Shown here: one piece after another, positions 9,606 to 17,304 of the stretch
Layout of the letters: the number at the start of each line of letters is the position of its first letter
Numbering within the stretch: position 1 is the stretch's first letter
Origin: Elusimicrobia bacterium GWA2_66_18
Lineage (GTDB): Bacteria > Elusimicrobiota > Elusimicrobia > UBA1565 > UBA9628
Assembly: GCA_001799675.1 (NCBI GenBank)
Contig: MGTX01000034.1
Location: 17,463 to 70,861, forward strand
Reading direction: 5' to 3'
DNA length: 53,399 bases
Notes under the pieces: model-generated
What the model was told of the DNA's origin: nothing
The model's input: only the letters and a program-made list of their open reading frames with translations
The model's database searches: none
Position numbers and translations under genes: made by a program

Positions 9606-10985
9606 GTGAACCGGAGATGTTTCGGCACCGACGGAGTGCGCGGCATCCCCGGCCGCGAGCCGCTGACCCCCGCGACCGTGCGCGCGCTGGGTTTCCACGC
9701 CGCGCGCGTCCTCCTTAGGAAGTCAGGCATGGCGGTGAACGGTCGCGCGCCCTGCATCGCCATCGGGAGGGACACCCGTGGTTCGGGCCCGGCCCTGGCC
9801 AAGTCCCTGTCCGCCGGATTTGCCGCGGCGGGCGTATCGGTCCTGGACCTGGGAGTGATCCCCACGCCGGGCGTGTCCTTCCTCGTCCCGCGTCTGGGCT
9901 GTCTGGCGGGAGCGGTGATCTCCGCCAGTCATAACCCCGCCGAGTACAACGGCATCAAGTTCTTCGACGGGCGCGGCTTCAAGATGTCCGCGGCCCTCGA
10001 GCGCGAAGTCGAGCGCCGCCTGCGCGCCGGCCGTCCCCTGCCCCCTTCCCCGGCCCGGGCCGCGCGTGACGGCGCGAGGCACGTCGACCTCTATCGCGAC
10101 TTCCTGCGCAGCGCCTTCCCCGCCACCCTCGACCTGGAGGGAGTGAGGCTGGTGGTGGACTGCGCCCACGGCGCGTCCGCGGATTTCGCTCCCGGGGTCC
10201 TGAGGGCTCTCGGCGCCGAGGTCTTCGCCATCGGCGTGCATCCCGACGGCCGCAACATCAACGCGCTCTGCGGCGCGCTGGTCCCGGGGGCCATGGCGCG
10301 AGAGGTCCGTCGGCGCCGCGCGCACGCGGGCGTGGCCTTCGACGGGGATGCCGACCGAGCCCTCGTCTGCGACGAGACCGGAGCGCTCCTGGACGGCGAT
10401 TCGGTCATCGGCGCGGCGGCGGCCCGACTGCTGCGACAAGGGCTCCTCCGGGGGAGTAAGGTCGCGCTCACGGTCATGTCGAATTTCGGCCTCATCCGCT
10501 TCCTCAATGAGCGCGGCGTGGAGGTCGTGACGACCCCCGTCGGCGACCGGCACGTGACCGAGGCCATCGAGCGCGAGAGGCTGAGTCTGGGCGGCGAGAA
10601 CTCCGGACACGTGGTCTTCCGCGACTTCGGTCCCACGGGAGACGGCATCCTGACCGCGCTCCAAACCCTGGCGGCCTGGCGCGAGTCGGGCAAGCCGATG
10701 AGCGCCCTGCGCCGGCTCTACGTTCCCACGCCGCAGACCCTGCTCAACCTGCGCGTGCGGCGCAAGCCGGAGCTCGACGGGCTCCAGCGCACGCAAGCCG
10801 CGATCTCGCGCGCCGTGAAGTCCTTGGCGGGTCGCGGACGGGTGTTCGTGCGCTACTCGGGCACGGAGCCCGTCTTGCGCGTGCTCGTCGAGGGGCCCGG
10901 CAAGGCCGAGAATCTCAAGCTCGCGCTCGCCGTCGCGCGCGCCTATCTGACGGAGACGGGACAGACCCAGGAGGCTCATCCATGA
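9606..10985 (+). CDS. glmM: Phosphoglucosamine mutase
   Basis: A 459-residue alpha-D-phosphohexomutase that converts glucosamine-6-P to glucosamine-1-P for UDP-GlcNAc. It begins CFGTDGVRGIPG; the phosphoserine loop is VISASHNPAEYNGIKFF, the Mg site AFDGDADRALV, the sugar-binding loop LGGENSGHVVF, and the C-terminal phosphate site RYSGTEPVLRVLVEG. The start is GTG, six bases after the ftsH stop. Together with glmS (11715) and glmU (20714) in this window the whole fructose-6-P to UDP-GlcNAc route is encoded. The stop overlaps the pdxJ start by four bases. Confidence 0.96.
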   Translation: MNRRCFGTDGVRGIPGREPLTPATVRALGFHAARVLLRKSGMAVNGRAPCIAIGRDTRGSGPALAKSLSAGFAAAGVSVLDLGVIPTPGVSFLVPRLGCLAGAVISASHNPAEYNGIKFFDGRGFKMSAALEREVERRLRAGRPLPPSPARAARDGARHVDLYRDFLRSAFPATLDLEGVRLVVDCAHGASADFAPGVLRALGAEVFAIGVHPDGRNINALCGALVPGAMAREVRRRRAHAGVAFDGDADRALVCDETGALLDGDSVIGAAAARLLRQGLLRGSKVALTVMSNFGLIRFLNERGVEVVTTPVGDRHVTEAIERERLSLGGENSGHVVFRDFGPTGDGILTALQTLAAWRESGKPMSALRRLYVPTPQTLLNLRVRRKPELDGLQRTQAAISRAVKSLAGRGRVFVRYSGTEPVLRVLVEGPGKAENLKLALAVARAYLTETGQTQEAHP

Positions 10986-11710
10986 GGATGTCGGAGACTC
11001 GGATCAAGCTCGGCGTGAACATCGACCACATCGCGACCCTGCGCCAGGCGCGCAAGGACATCGATCCGGACCCCGTCGCCGCAGCTCAGGTCGCGCGCCA
11101 GGCCGGCGCGGACATGATCGTCTGCCACCTGAGGCGCGACCGCCGCCACATCCAGGACGCCGACCTCTTCAAGCTCTGCCGGCTGAAGGGCGAGACCCAT
11201 GTCGAGATCGCCGACGACAAGAGGATCGTGGACTTGGTCCTCAAGGCCCGTCCCGGCTCGGTCTGCCTGGTTCCAGAGAGGCCCGGCGAGGTCTCGACCG
11301 AAGGCGGCCTGGACGTGGCGCGCAACTTCAAGAGCCTGGAGAAGACCGTCGCCCGCCTCAAGAGGGCCGGCGTCGAGGCGAGCCTCTTCATCGCTCCCGA
11401 AGCGGGCAACGTCCGCGCGGCGCGCAACCTGGGGGCCGACGTCGTCGAGTTCGACGCCAGCGACTACTCCGCCGCCCCGAACCAGCCCAAACGGAGATCG
11501 GAACTGGAGCGCCTGGAGTTGGCGACCTACATGGCATGGGAGATGGGCCTGACGGTGCACGCGGGGCATGGCCTCGACTATCACAACGTGGCCCCCCTGG
11601 CGCGCATGCCGCACCTCAACGCGCTCAACATCGGCTATTCTATCGTGGCCCGCTCGGTGTTCGTGGGCCTGAAGACGGCCGTCGGCGAGATGCGCCGCAT
11701 GGTGGACTGA
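10982..11710 (+). CDS. pdxJ: Pyridoxine 5'-phosphate synthase
   Basis: A 242-residue TIM-barrel enzyme of the DXP-dependent vitamin B6 pathway, condensing 1-deoxyxylulose-5-P with 3-amino-1-hydroxyacetone-1-P. It has the N-terminal LGVNIDHIATLRQAR, then HLRRDRRHIQDAD, GETHVEIAD (catalytic Glu), SLFIAPE, and near the end HAGHGLDYHNV and ALNIGYSIVARSVFVGL. The usual acidic residue of the HLREDRRHI motif is Arg here, a mild deviation. ATGA overlap with glmM; a second in-frame ATG lies two codons on. Confidence 0.95.
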   Translation: MRMSETRIKLGVNIDHIATLRQARKDIDPDPVAAAQVARQAGADMIVCHLRRDRRHIQDADLFKLCRLKGETHVEIADDKRIVDLVLKARPGSVCLVPERPGEVSTEGGLDVARNFKSLEKTVARLKRAGVEASLFIAPEAGNVRAARNLGADVVEFDASDYSAAPNQPKRRSELERLELATYMAWEMGLTVHAGHGLDYHNVAPLARMPHLNALNIGYSIVARSVFVGLKTAVGEMRRMVD

Positions 11711-11714
11711 CTTC

Positions 11715-13583
11715 GTGTGCGGCATCGTCGGCTACATCGGGCCCAAGCAGGCCGTTCCGCTTCTCATGGAAGGCCTCAAGCGGCTCGAGTACCGGGGCTA
11801 TGACTCCTCGGGCCTGGCGGCCGTCCGCGACGGCGCCTTAGATCGCCGTCGCGCGTCCGGCAAGCTGACGAATCTGGAAAAGGTCTTGGCGACGAATCCG
11901 CTTGGGGGTTCGTCGGCCATCGGCCACACGCGCTGGGCCACGCACGGCAAGCCTTCCGAGGAGAACGCGCATCCGCACACGGACTCCTCGGGCGAGATCG
12001 CGGTCATCCACAACGGCATCATCGAGAATTGGATCGAGCTCAAGGACCGGCTCACGGCCGCCGGCGTCCGGTTCGCGTCCGAAACCGACACCGAGGTGAT
12101 CGCCCACCTCGTCGCTGAGAAGCTCGCCCAGCTCCAGAAGTCGGGAGGCGCGCCCAAGCCCGACCTCAACGAGCCGCTCCTCTTCGAGGCCGTGCGCCGC
12201 GCGCTCGGCGAGGTCCGCGGCGCCTACGCCGTCGCCGTGCTCTGGGCCAAGGCCCCGGGGGTCATCATCGCGGCCAAGACCGCCTCGCCTCTCATCATCG
12301 GCCTGGGCGAGGGGGAGACCTTCCTTGCCTCCGACATACCGGCCTTCCTCTCCTACACGCGCAAGGCCGTCTTCATGGAGGACGGAGAGATGGCCGTCCT
12401 GAGGCGCGAGGGATCGACCTTCTTCGATCTCAAGGGCAAGAAAATCGTGAAGACGCCGACGACCATCTCCTGGGACCGAACCATGGCGGAGAAGGGCGGC
12501 TACCGGCATTTCATGCTCAAGGAGATCCATGAGCAGCCGTCTTCCTGCGAAGACACCATGAGGGGACGATTCTTTCCTCTCAAGGGCGTTTTGGAGCGCG
12601 ACTGCGGGATGAACGCGGACATCCTCAAGAAAACCCGCACCGTGCACATGATCGCCTGCGGCACGGCCTACCATGCCTGCCTGGTCGGTCAATATTGGTT
12701 CGAGACCCTAGTCGGCGTTCCCACTCGGGTCGAGACGGCCTCCGAGTTTCGCTACCGCGAGACGACCATCACGGCCGACGATCTGGTCCTCGCGATCAGC
12801 CAGTCCGGCGAGACCGCCGACACGCTGGCCGCCGTCAAGCTCGCCAAGGAGAAGGGGGCCAAGGTCCTGGCCGTATGCAACACGGTGGGCTCGGCGCTGA
12901 CGCGCGCCGCGGACTGGACGCTCTACACGCACTGCGGCCCGGAGCTCGGCGTGGCCTCCACCAAGGCCTTCATCGGCCAGTTGACCGCTCTCGCGGTCAT
13001 TGCGTTACATGCGGCCATCGGCCGCGGCTCCATGACCGAGACGCAGGGCCGCGCCTTCGTCGACGAGTTGGTCAGGGTCCCGGGCTGGATACGGGCGGCC
13101 CTCAAGCTCGACAAGGCCGTGCATGAGATAGCCCTTAAGTTCGCCAAGAAGGACCACTTCCTCTTCATCGGGCGCTACGTGAACTACCCCATTGCGCTCG
13201 AGGCCGCGCTCAAGCTCAAGGAAATCTCCTATATCCACGCCGAGGGCTACGCCGCCGGCGAACTCAAGCATGGCCCCATCGCGCTCATCGACACGGAGAT
13301 GCCCGTGGTGGTCATCGCGACCAAGTCTCGGGTGTTAGACAAGACCCTCTCGAGTCTTCAGGAGGTCAAGGCGCGCGGAGCCCGGCTTATCGTGCTGGCC
13401 ACCGAGGGGGGAGGCGATTTCAAGGACGTCGAGCACGTTCTGCGTTTGCCGCCCGTGCCGGAGCTGCTGTCGCCCATCGTCAACATCGTCCCGCTCCAGA
13501 TGCTGGCCTATCATATCTCGGACCTGCGCGGCTGCGACGTCGATCAGCCGCGAAATCTGGCGAAGTCCGTCACGGTTGAATGA
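11715..13583 (+). CDS. glmS: Glutamine--fructose-6-phosphate aminotransferase (isomerizing)
   Basis: A 622-residue two-domain enzyme making glucosamine-6-P. The class II glutamine amidotransferase domain starts with the nucleophile Cys2 (MCGIVGYIG) and includes YRGYDSSGLA and HTRWATHGKPS. Two SIS domains follow: the first with CGTAYHACLVGQYWFE and ISQSGETADTLAAV, the second ending in the family-typical DVDQPRNLAKSVTVE. GTG start four bases after pdxJ. There is no room for a glmS ribozyme upstream, so control must be different. Confidence 0.97.
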   Translation: MCGIVGYIGPKQAVPLLMEGLKRLEYRGYDSSGLAAVRDGALDRRRASGKLTNLEKVLATNPLGGSSAIGHTRWATHGKPSEENAHPHTDSSGEIAVIHNGIIENWIELKDRLTAAGVRFASETDTEVIAHLVAEKLAQLQKSGGAPKPDLNEPLLFEAVRRALGEVRGAYAVAVLWAKAPGVIIAAKTASPLIIGLGEGETFLASDIPAFLSYTRKAVFMEDGEMAVLRREGSTFFDLKGKKIVKTPTTISWDRTMAEKGGYRHFMLKEIHEQPSSCEDTMRGRFFPLKGVLERDCGMNADILKKTRTVHMIACGTAYHACLVGQYWFETLVGVPTRVETASEFRYRETTITADDLVLAISQSGETADTLAAVKLAKEKGAKVLAVCNTVGSALTRAADWTLYTHCGPELGVASTKAFIGQLTALAVIALHAAIGRGSMTETQGRAFVDELVRVPGWIRAALKLDKAVHEIALKFAKKDHFLFIGRYVNYPIALEAALKLKEISYIHAEGYAAGELKHGPIALIDTEMPVVVIATKSRVLDKTLSSLQEVKARGARLIVLATEGGGDFKDVEHVLRLPPVPELLSPIVNIVPLQMLAYHISDLRGCDVDQPRNLAKSVTVE

Positions 13584-13915
13584 TGGAGCTGGGCGTCGAC
13601 CTCGTCGAGATCGGGCGCATCCGGGAGCTCGCGCGGCGCAACCCCCGCTTCCTGCGCCGCATCTTCTCCGCCTCCGAGATCGCTTACTGCCGGGCCAAGA
13701 AGGACCCCTGGCCCCACTTCGCCGTGCGCTTCGCGGCCAAGGAGGCCGTCTACAAGGCCCTGGGCAAGGCCGAGGTGCCGCTGACCGCCATCTCGGTCGC
13801 GCGCGACGCGAAGGGCCGTCCTTCGATCCGCGTCGCGGGCCGCTGCGTTGCCAAGCTCAAGCTCTCCCTTTCCCACGGCCGCGACCACGCCGTCGCCTTC
13901 GCGATCCGTCTTTGA
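13580..13915 (+). CDS. acpS: Holo-[acyl-carrier-protein] synthase
   Basis: A 111-residue phosphopantetheinyl transferase that moves 4'-phosphopantetheine from CoA to apo-ACP. The Mg-binding Asp is in GVDLVEIGRI; the second motif FAAKEAVYKALG carries the conserved Glu and Lys. It ends with LSLSHGRDHAVAFAI, the expected C-terminal strand. Two consecutive ATGs (13580 and 13583) overlap the glmS stop; either could start. It closes the hpt-to-acpS run; the next 160 bases hold the csp promoter and leader. Confidence 0.95.
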   Translation: MMELGVDLVEIGRIRELARRNPRFLRRIFSASEIAYCRAKKDPWPHFAVRFAAKEAVYKALGKAEVPLTAISVARDAKGRPSIRVAGRCVAKLKLSLSHGRDHAVAFAIRL

Positions 13916-13985
13916 GCGCCGAAGACCCCCCGTCAAATGAGCGGCCGTTATCATGAAGATTGCGTCCCGGCGACGAGACGGTCCA

Positions 13986-13994
13986 TGGTACAAT
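13986..13994 (+). promoter_or_regulatory. Extended -10 promoter for the cold-shock gene
   Basis: TGGTACAAT is an extended -10 element; no good -35 is seen upstream. Transcription from about 14001 would give a leader of roughly 75 bases before the csp ATG. That fits the long 5' leaders of cold-shock messages. Confidence 0.55.
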
Positions 13995-14074
13995 ATCTTT
14001 GACGGGAAGAAGGTTTCCCTCGCCACATAAGACGTACGTGAGCAAGACGGACACAGAAGAGGACATACAAGACA

Positions 14075-14278
14075 ATGGCTACCGGAAAAGTGAAGTGGTT
14101 CAACGATCAGAAGGGCTTCGGTTTCATCACGCCGGACGACGGGTCTAAGGACCTGTTCGTTCACCACTCGTCCATCATGGGCGATGGCTTCAAGACTTTG
14201 GCCGAGAATCAGGCCGTGGAATTCGACGTGGAGCAGTCCGACAAGGGCCCCCGCGCCGGAAACGTTCGCAAGCTCTAA
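14075..14278 (+). CDS. csp: Cold-shock domain protein
   Basis: A 67-residue single cold-shock domain that binds single-stranded RNA/DNA. Starts [12 protein letters not shown]1 is KGFGFIT and RNP2 is LFVHHS (one His in place of the more common FVHFS). Ends PRAGNVRKL. Both length and sequence are those of a typical CspA-family protein. It is monocistronic: own extended -10 promoter, a leader of about 75 bases, and a strong terminator 30 bases after the stop. Confidence 0.96.
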   Translation: MATGKVKWFNDQKGFGFITPDDGSKDLFVHHSSIMGDGFKTLAENQAVEFDVEQSDKGPRAGNVRKL

Positions 14279-14307
14279 ATCAGCCGACGAACGCCGCCTG
14301 AGAGAGT

Positions 14308-14345
14308 CCCCCTCGCCGCTTGCGGCGAGGGGGCTCTTCCTGTTA
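14308..14345 (+). terminator. Rho-independent terminator after csp
   Basis: A perfect 12-base inverted repeat, 14308-14319 pairing with 14322-14333 (arms CCCCCTCGCCGC / GCGGCGAGGGGG), followed by the T-rich CTCTTCCTGTT. Confidence 0.8.
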
Positions 14346-14355
14346 ACCTATCACG

Positions 14356-14934
14356 ATGGCCCGCACCCTGGTGCTCAACCGCAGCTTCCGCGCCGTCGCC
14401 GTGGCCGACTGGCAGCGGGCGCTGACGCTCGTCTACCTGGGCCTGGCCGAGGCCCTCGACGAGGAATTGACCCCGCACGACTTCTCGGCCTGGGTGGAGG
14501 TCTCCTCTAACTGGCTGGAGGCCCCGAGCGGGTTCGTGCGCTCGACGAACATGCGCTTCGCCGTGCCCGAGGTCATCCGCCTGGTGCACTACGACCGCAT
14601 CCCGCACCGGGAGGTGGCCTTCACGCGCCACAACGTCTTCGCCCGCGACCGGCACCGCTGTTCGTATTGCGGCAAGAAGAAGCCGACCGTGGAGCTCGAC
14701 CTGGACCACGTCCTGCCCCGCTCGCGCGGCGGCCCCCATGAATGGGACAACGTCGTGACTTCCTGCCGTCCGTGCAACCTCAGGAAGGCCGATAAGCTCC
14801 CGGATGAGGCGGGCATGCCCCTGCGGGTCACCCCCGCCAGGCCGCGCTGGACCCTGATGGGCAGCCTGGTGCCGCATCCGCGCGCGGATATCCCCGCCAG
14901 TTGGAAGAAACTCCTCCTGATCGGCCCTTCATGA
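14356..14934 (+). CDS. HNH endonuclease family protein
   Basis: A 192-residue protein with an N-terminal segment typical of a widespread bacterial HNH group (starts TLVLNRSFRAVAVADWQRAL). The HNH domain lies in residues 95-145: CSYC, then LDHVLPRSRGGPHEWDNVV and SCRPCN, i.e. two Cys pairs binding a structural zinc around the His-Asn-His active site. Housekeeping-type HNH proteins of this form are found outside mobile elements; the cellular role is not known. The stop overlaps the nnrD ATG by four bases. Confidence 0.85.
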   Translation: MARTLVLNRSFRAVAVADWQRALTLVYLGLAEALDEELTPHDFSAWVEVSSNWLEAPSGFVRSTNMRFAVPEVIRLVHYDRIPHREVAFTRHNVFARDRHRCSYCGKKKPTVELDLDHVLPRSRGGPHEWDNVVTSCRPCNLRKADKLPDEAGMPLRVTPARPRWTLMGSLVPHPRADIPASWKKLLLIGPS

Positions 14935-15845
14935 AAGTCCAGCCCCTTGCTCGCGCGCAATTGCGCGAAGGCCTCGTCGAACGCCGGGAAGACGACCACA
15001 AGGGAGTCTACGGGCACGCCCTGATCGTGGCCGGTTCGCGCGGCATGGCGGGAGCGGCCATACTGGCCGCGCGCGCGGCCCTGCGTTCGGGCGCGGGGCT
15101 GGTCACCGCGGCGGTCCCTTCCGGGGTCGCTTCGACGGTGGCGGGCGCGATCCCCTCGGCTTTGACCCTCTCGCTGCCGGAGAACGCGGCCGGCGCCTTC
15201 CGGCCCGAAGGGGTCGAACGCCTCAAGCAGTACGCCAAGGACCGTCGCGTGGCGGCCTTCGCCCTCGGCCCCGGCCTCTCCACGCAGCCCGACGCGGCGC
15301 GCTTCGTGCTCCACGCCCTTTCCTGCCTGCCGCTGCCGGCAGTGGTGGACGCCGACGCTCTGAACATCCTCGCCGCGCAGGATCCCGCGGGGGTCGCGCA
15401 GATGTTCAAGGCGCGCCGGCGCCCCTGCGTCTTCACTCCCCATCCCGCGGAGATGTCGCGCCTGCTCAAGACCGGCAAGCCTGTCGGCGAGACCGCGCGC
15501 ATCAAGGCCGTTGAGCGCCTGTCGTGCGAATGGGGCGGGGTCGCACTGCTCAAGGGTCGCCGGACCCTGATCTCCTCGGGATTGCGCACCGTCGTCAACC
15601 TCACGGGAGGACCGTCCCTGGCCAAGGCCGGTTCGGGAGACGTCCTGACCGGGCTCGTCCTCGGCCTCTGGACCCAGGCCTTGGCTTCGGGACGATTGGA
15701 AGGAGATCTCGCCTTCAAGTCCGCCGCCCTCGGCGCTTGGCTGCACGGCACGGCCGGCGACTTGGCCGAGAAGGAACTCACTGCCTGGGCCGCGACTTCC
15801 GAGGATCTCGTGGACTTCCTGCCCAAGGCCTTCAAGACGCTGTGA
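14931..15845 (+). CDS. nnrD: ADP/ATP-dependent (S)-NAD(P)H-hydrate dehydratase
   Basis: A 304-residue ribokinase-fold enzyme that repairs hydrated NAD(P)H. It has YGHALIVAGSRGMAGAAILA at the N-terminus, VVDADALNIL, FTPHPAEMSRLL and the catalytic/anion-hole region GGPSLAKAGSGDVLTGL. The NnrE epimerase domain often fused in front is absent, so this is the stand-alone D form. I chose the ATG at 14931, which overlaps the HNH stop, rather than the longer frame from 14901. GTGA overlap with tsaE. Confidence 0.92.
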   Translation: MKVQPLARAQLREGLVERREDDHKGVYGHALIVAGSRGMAGAAILAARAALRSGAGLVTAAVPSGVASTVAGAIPSALTLSLPENAAGAFRPEGVERLKQYAKDRRVAAFALGPGLSTQPDAARFVLHALSCLPLPAVVDADALNILAAQDPAGVAQMFKARRRPCVFTPHPAEMSRLLKTGKPVGETARIKAVERLSCEWGGVALLKGRRTLISSGLRTVVNLTGGPSLAKAGSGDVLTGLVLGLWTQALASGRLEGDLAFKSAALGAWLHGTAGDLAEKELTAWAATSEDLVDFLPKAFKTL

Positions 15846-16273
15846 GGTTGTTGCTCCGTTCCGAGCCCGAGACCGTCGCTCTGGGCGAAGCCTTGGGTCG
15901 TTGCCTCTCGACCGGAGACCTGATCCTGCTGTTCGGGGAACTGGGCGCGGGAAAGACGACCCTCGTGCGGGGGATTGCCAGAGGCATCGGCTTTCGCGGC
16001 CGGGTCTCGAGCCCTACCTTCGCGTTGGCTCATGTCTACCGAGGCCGACGCATGGTCCTCCACCATCTCGACTTGTATCGCCTGAAGGCCGGCGAGACGG
16101 GGGAGCTCGGCCTAGATGAACTTCTGGCCGATCAGCGCGGGGCCGTCGTCGTCGAGTGGCCTCAGGCCGCGGGACGCTGGCCGGCCCGCCGACTCGAAGT
16201 CCGTCTCGCCCACTGCCGTCCGGGACGCCGCGCCGTCGTGACGGACAGGCGCAAGCGCCCCTCAAAATCGTAG
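15842..16273 (+). CDS. tsaE: tRNA t6A biosynthesis ATPase TsaE
   Basis: A 143-residue P-loop protein required with TsaB and TsaD for the threonylcarbamoyl modification of ANN-decoding tRNAs. Walker A is FGELGAGKTTLV; then SSPTFALAHVY, HHLDLYRLK and VVVEWPQ, all family signatures. The start is a GTG overlapping the nnrD stop (GTGA). Adjacent to tsaB; tsaD is not in this window. Confidence 0.93.
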   Translation: MRLLLRSEPETVALGEALGRCLSTGDLILLFGELGAGKTTLVRGIARGIGFRGRVSSPTFALAHVYRGRRMVLHHLDLYRLKAGETGELGLDELLADQRGAVVVEWPQAAGRWPARRLEVRLAHCRPGRRAVVTDRRKRPSKS

Positions 16274-16283
16274 AATCAGGAAG

Positions 16284-16889
16284 ATGGCACCCAACATCTT
16301 GGCGGCGGACGCCGCCGGCGATGCGCTCACCGTCGCTCTCGAGGCCGGGGGCCAGGTTCTCACCGCGCGCCGCGGCGCGCGGGCCAAGCACGACGAGTCG
16401 CTCCTGCCCGCGGTCGAGTCCTTGCTTAAACGCGCCGGGCTTGAGTGGGAGGACCTCGACGCCGTGGCGGTCCCCTCGGGTCCCGGGCGCTTCACGGGCA
16501 TTCGCATCGGCATGGCCTTCGCCGCCATGGCCGGCATGAAGCTCAAGATCTCCGCCCTGGCCCTCTCTCGATTGGAGACCGCCGCCGAGAAGTGCTCCGC
16601 GGACGACATCCTCGCCGCTCTGCCGGGCTGGAAGAAGGAAGTCTATTCCCAACTTTTCCGACGCAAGAAGAGCGGCCTTGCCTCCGTGGAGGACGCCGCC
16701 TGGACCGCGCCCGACGCTTGGCCCGCTCTTCAGGCGCAGGCCGAGGCGAAAGGCGCCACCGTGGCGTTTCATGACACCGACGCCCGCGATCTTTTGGCCC
16801 CAGCGCGGCGGCGCCTGGCCTCCGGGAAGTTTCCGCCGTTCAAGCCGTTCTATCTCAAGCCGGCGGGTTATGAGCGTCCCGGTCGTTAG
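16284..16889 (+). CDS. tsaB: tRNA t6A biosynthesis protein TsaB
   Basis: A 201-residue ASKHA-fold protein that dimerises with TsaD. The signature AVPSGPGRFTGIRIGMAFA is clear, with the HDESLLPAVESLL helix before it. The N-terminal strand is ILAADAAGDALTVAL, where most TsaB proteins have LAIDTS; the phosphate-binding part is therefore degenerate, as is normal for TsaB. It overlaps rimI by 20 bases. Confidence 0.92.
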   Translation: MAPNILAADAAGDALTVALEAGGQVLTARRGARAKHDESLLPAVESLLKRAGLEWEDLDAVAVPSGPGRFTGIRIGMAFAAMAGMKLKISALALSRLETAAEKCSADDILAALPGWKKEVYSQLFRRKKSGLASVEDAAWTAPDAWPALQAQAEAKGATVAFHDTDARDLLAPARRRLASGKFPPFKPFYLKPAGYERPGR

Positions 16890-17304
16890 GCCCGCGCGAT
16901 CCTTCGACATGGATTCGGTCGCGGCAATCGCCCGCCGCCCGTTTGCCGCGGGCTGGTCGCGCGAGGCCTACGCGGAGGAAGCGGAGCGCACGGACTCGAT
17001 CTTCCTCGTCGCCGACGACGGCGTCGTGCGCGGATATGCGATGGCGCGGGTGTTCGAGGAGGAGGCTCAGCTCCTAGACTTGGCCGCCGCCGAGGATGGT
17101 CGGGGGCTCGGGCGCACGCTTTGGGCGGCGCTCGCCGCCGCGGCGCGCTCGCGCGGCTGCCGCAAGCTGACCCTGGAGGTCTCGCAGATGAACACGCGCG
17201 CCCTTCATTTTTATCGCCGCGCGGGGACCTCGATTGCGGGTCGCCGCCCGAATTTCTACAAAGACGGTTCCGACGCCATCCTGATGGACTTTCCCCTCGC
17301 GTGA
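16870..17304 (+). CDS. rimI: RimI-like N-acetyltransferase
   Basis: A 144-residue GNAT protein. The N-terminal AAIARRPFAAGWSREAYAEE matches the RimI substrate loop, GRGLGRTLWAAL is the acetyl-CoA pyrophosphate loop, and ALHFYRRAG plus RPNFYKDGSDAILM form the typical RimI end. RimI acetylates the N-terminus of ribosomal protein S18 in E. coli and is often next to tsaB, as here. The start ATG lies inside the tsaB end. Confidence 0.88.
   Translation: MSVPVVRPARSFDMDSVAAIARRPFAAGWSREAYAEEAERTDSIFLVADDGVVRGYAMARVFEEEAQLLDLAAAEDGRGLGRTLWAALAAAARSRGCRKLTLEVSQMNTRALHFYRRAGTSIAGRRPNFYKDGSDAILMDFPLA

Noticed and set aside
11700-11715. Possible glmS ribozyme before glmS
   Set aside because: Only four bases separate the pdxJ stop from the glmS start, so there is no room for the ribozyme.
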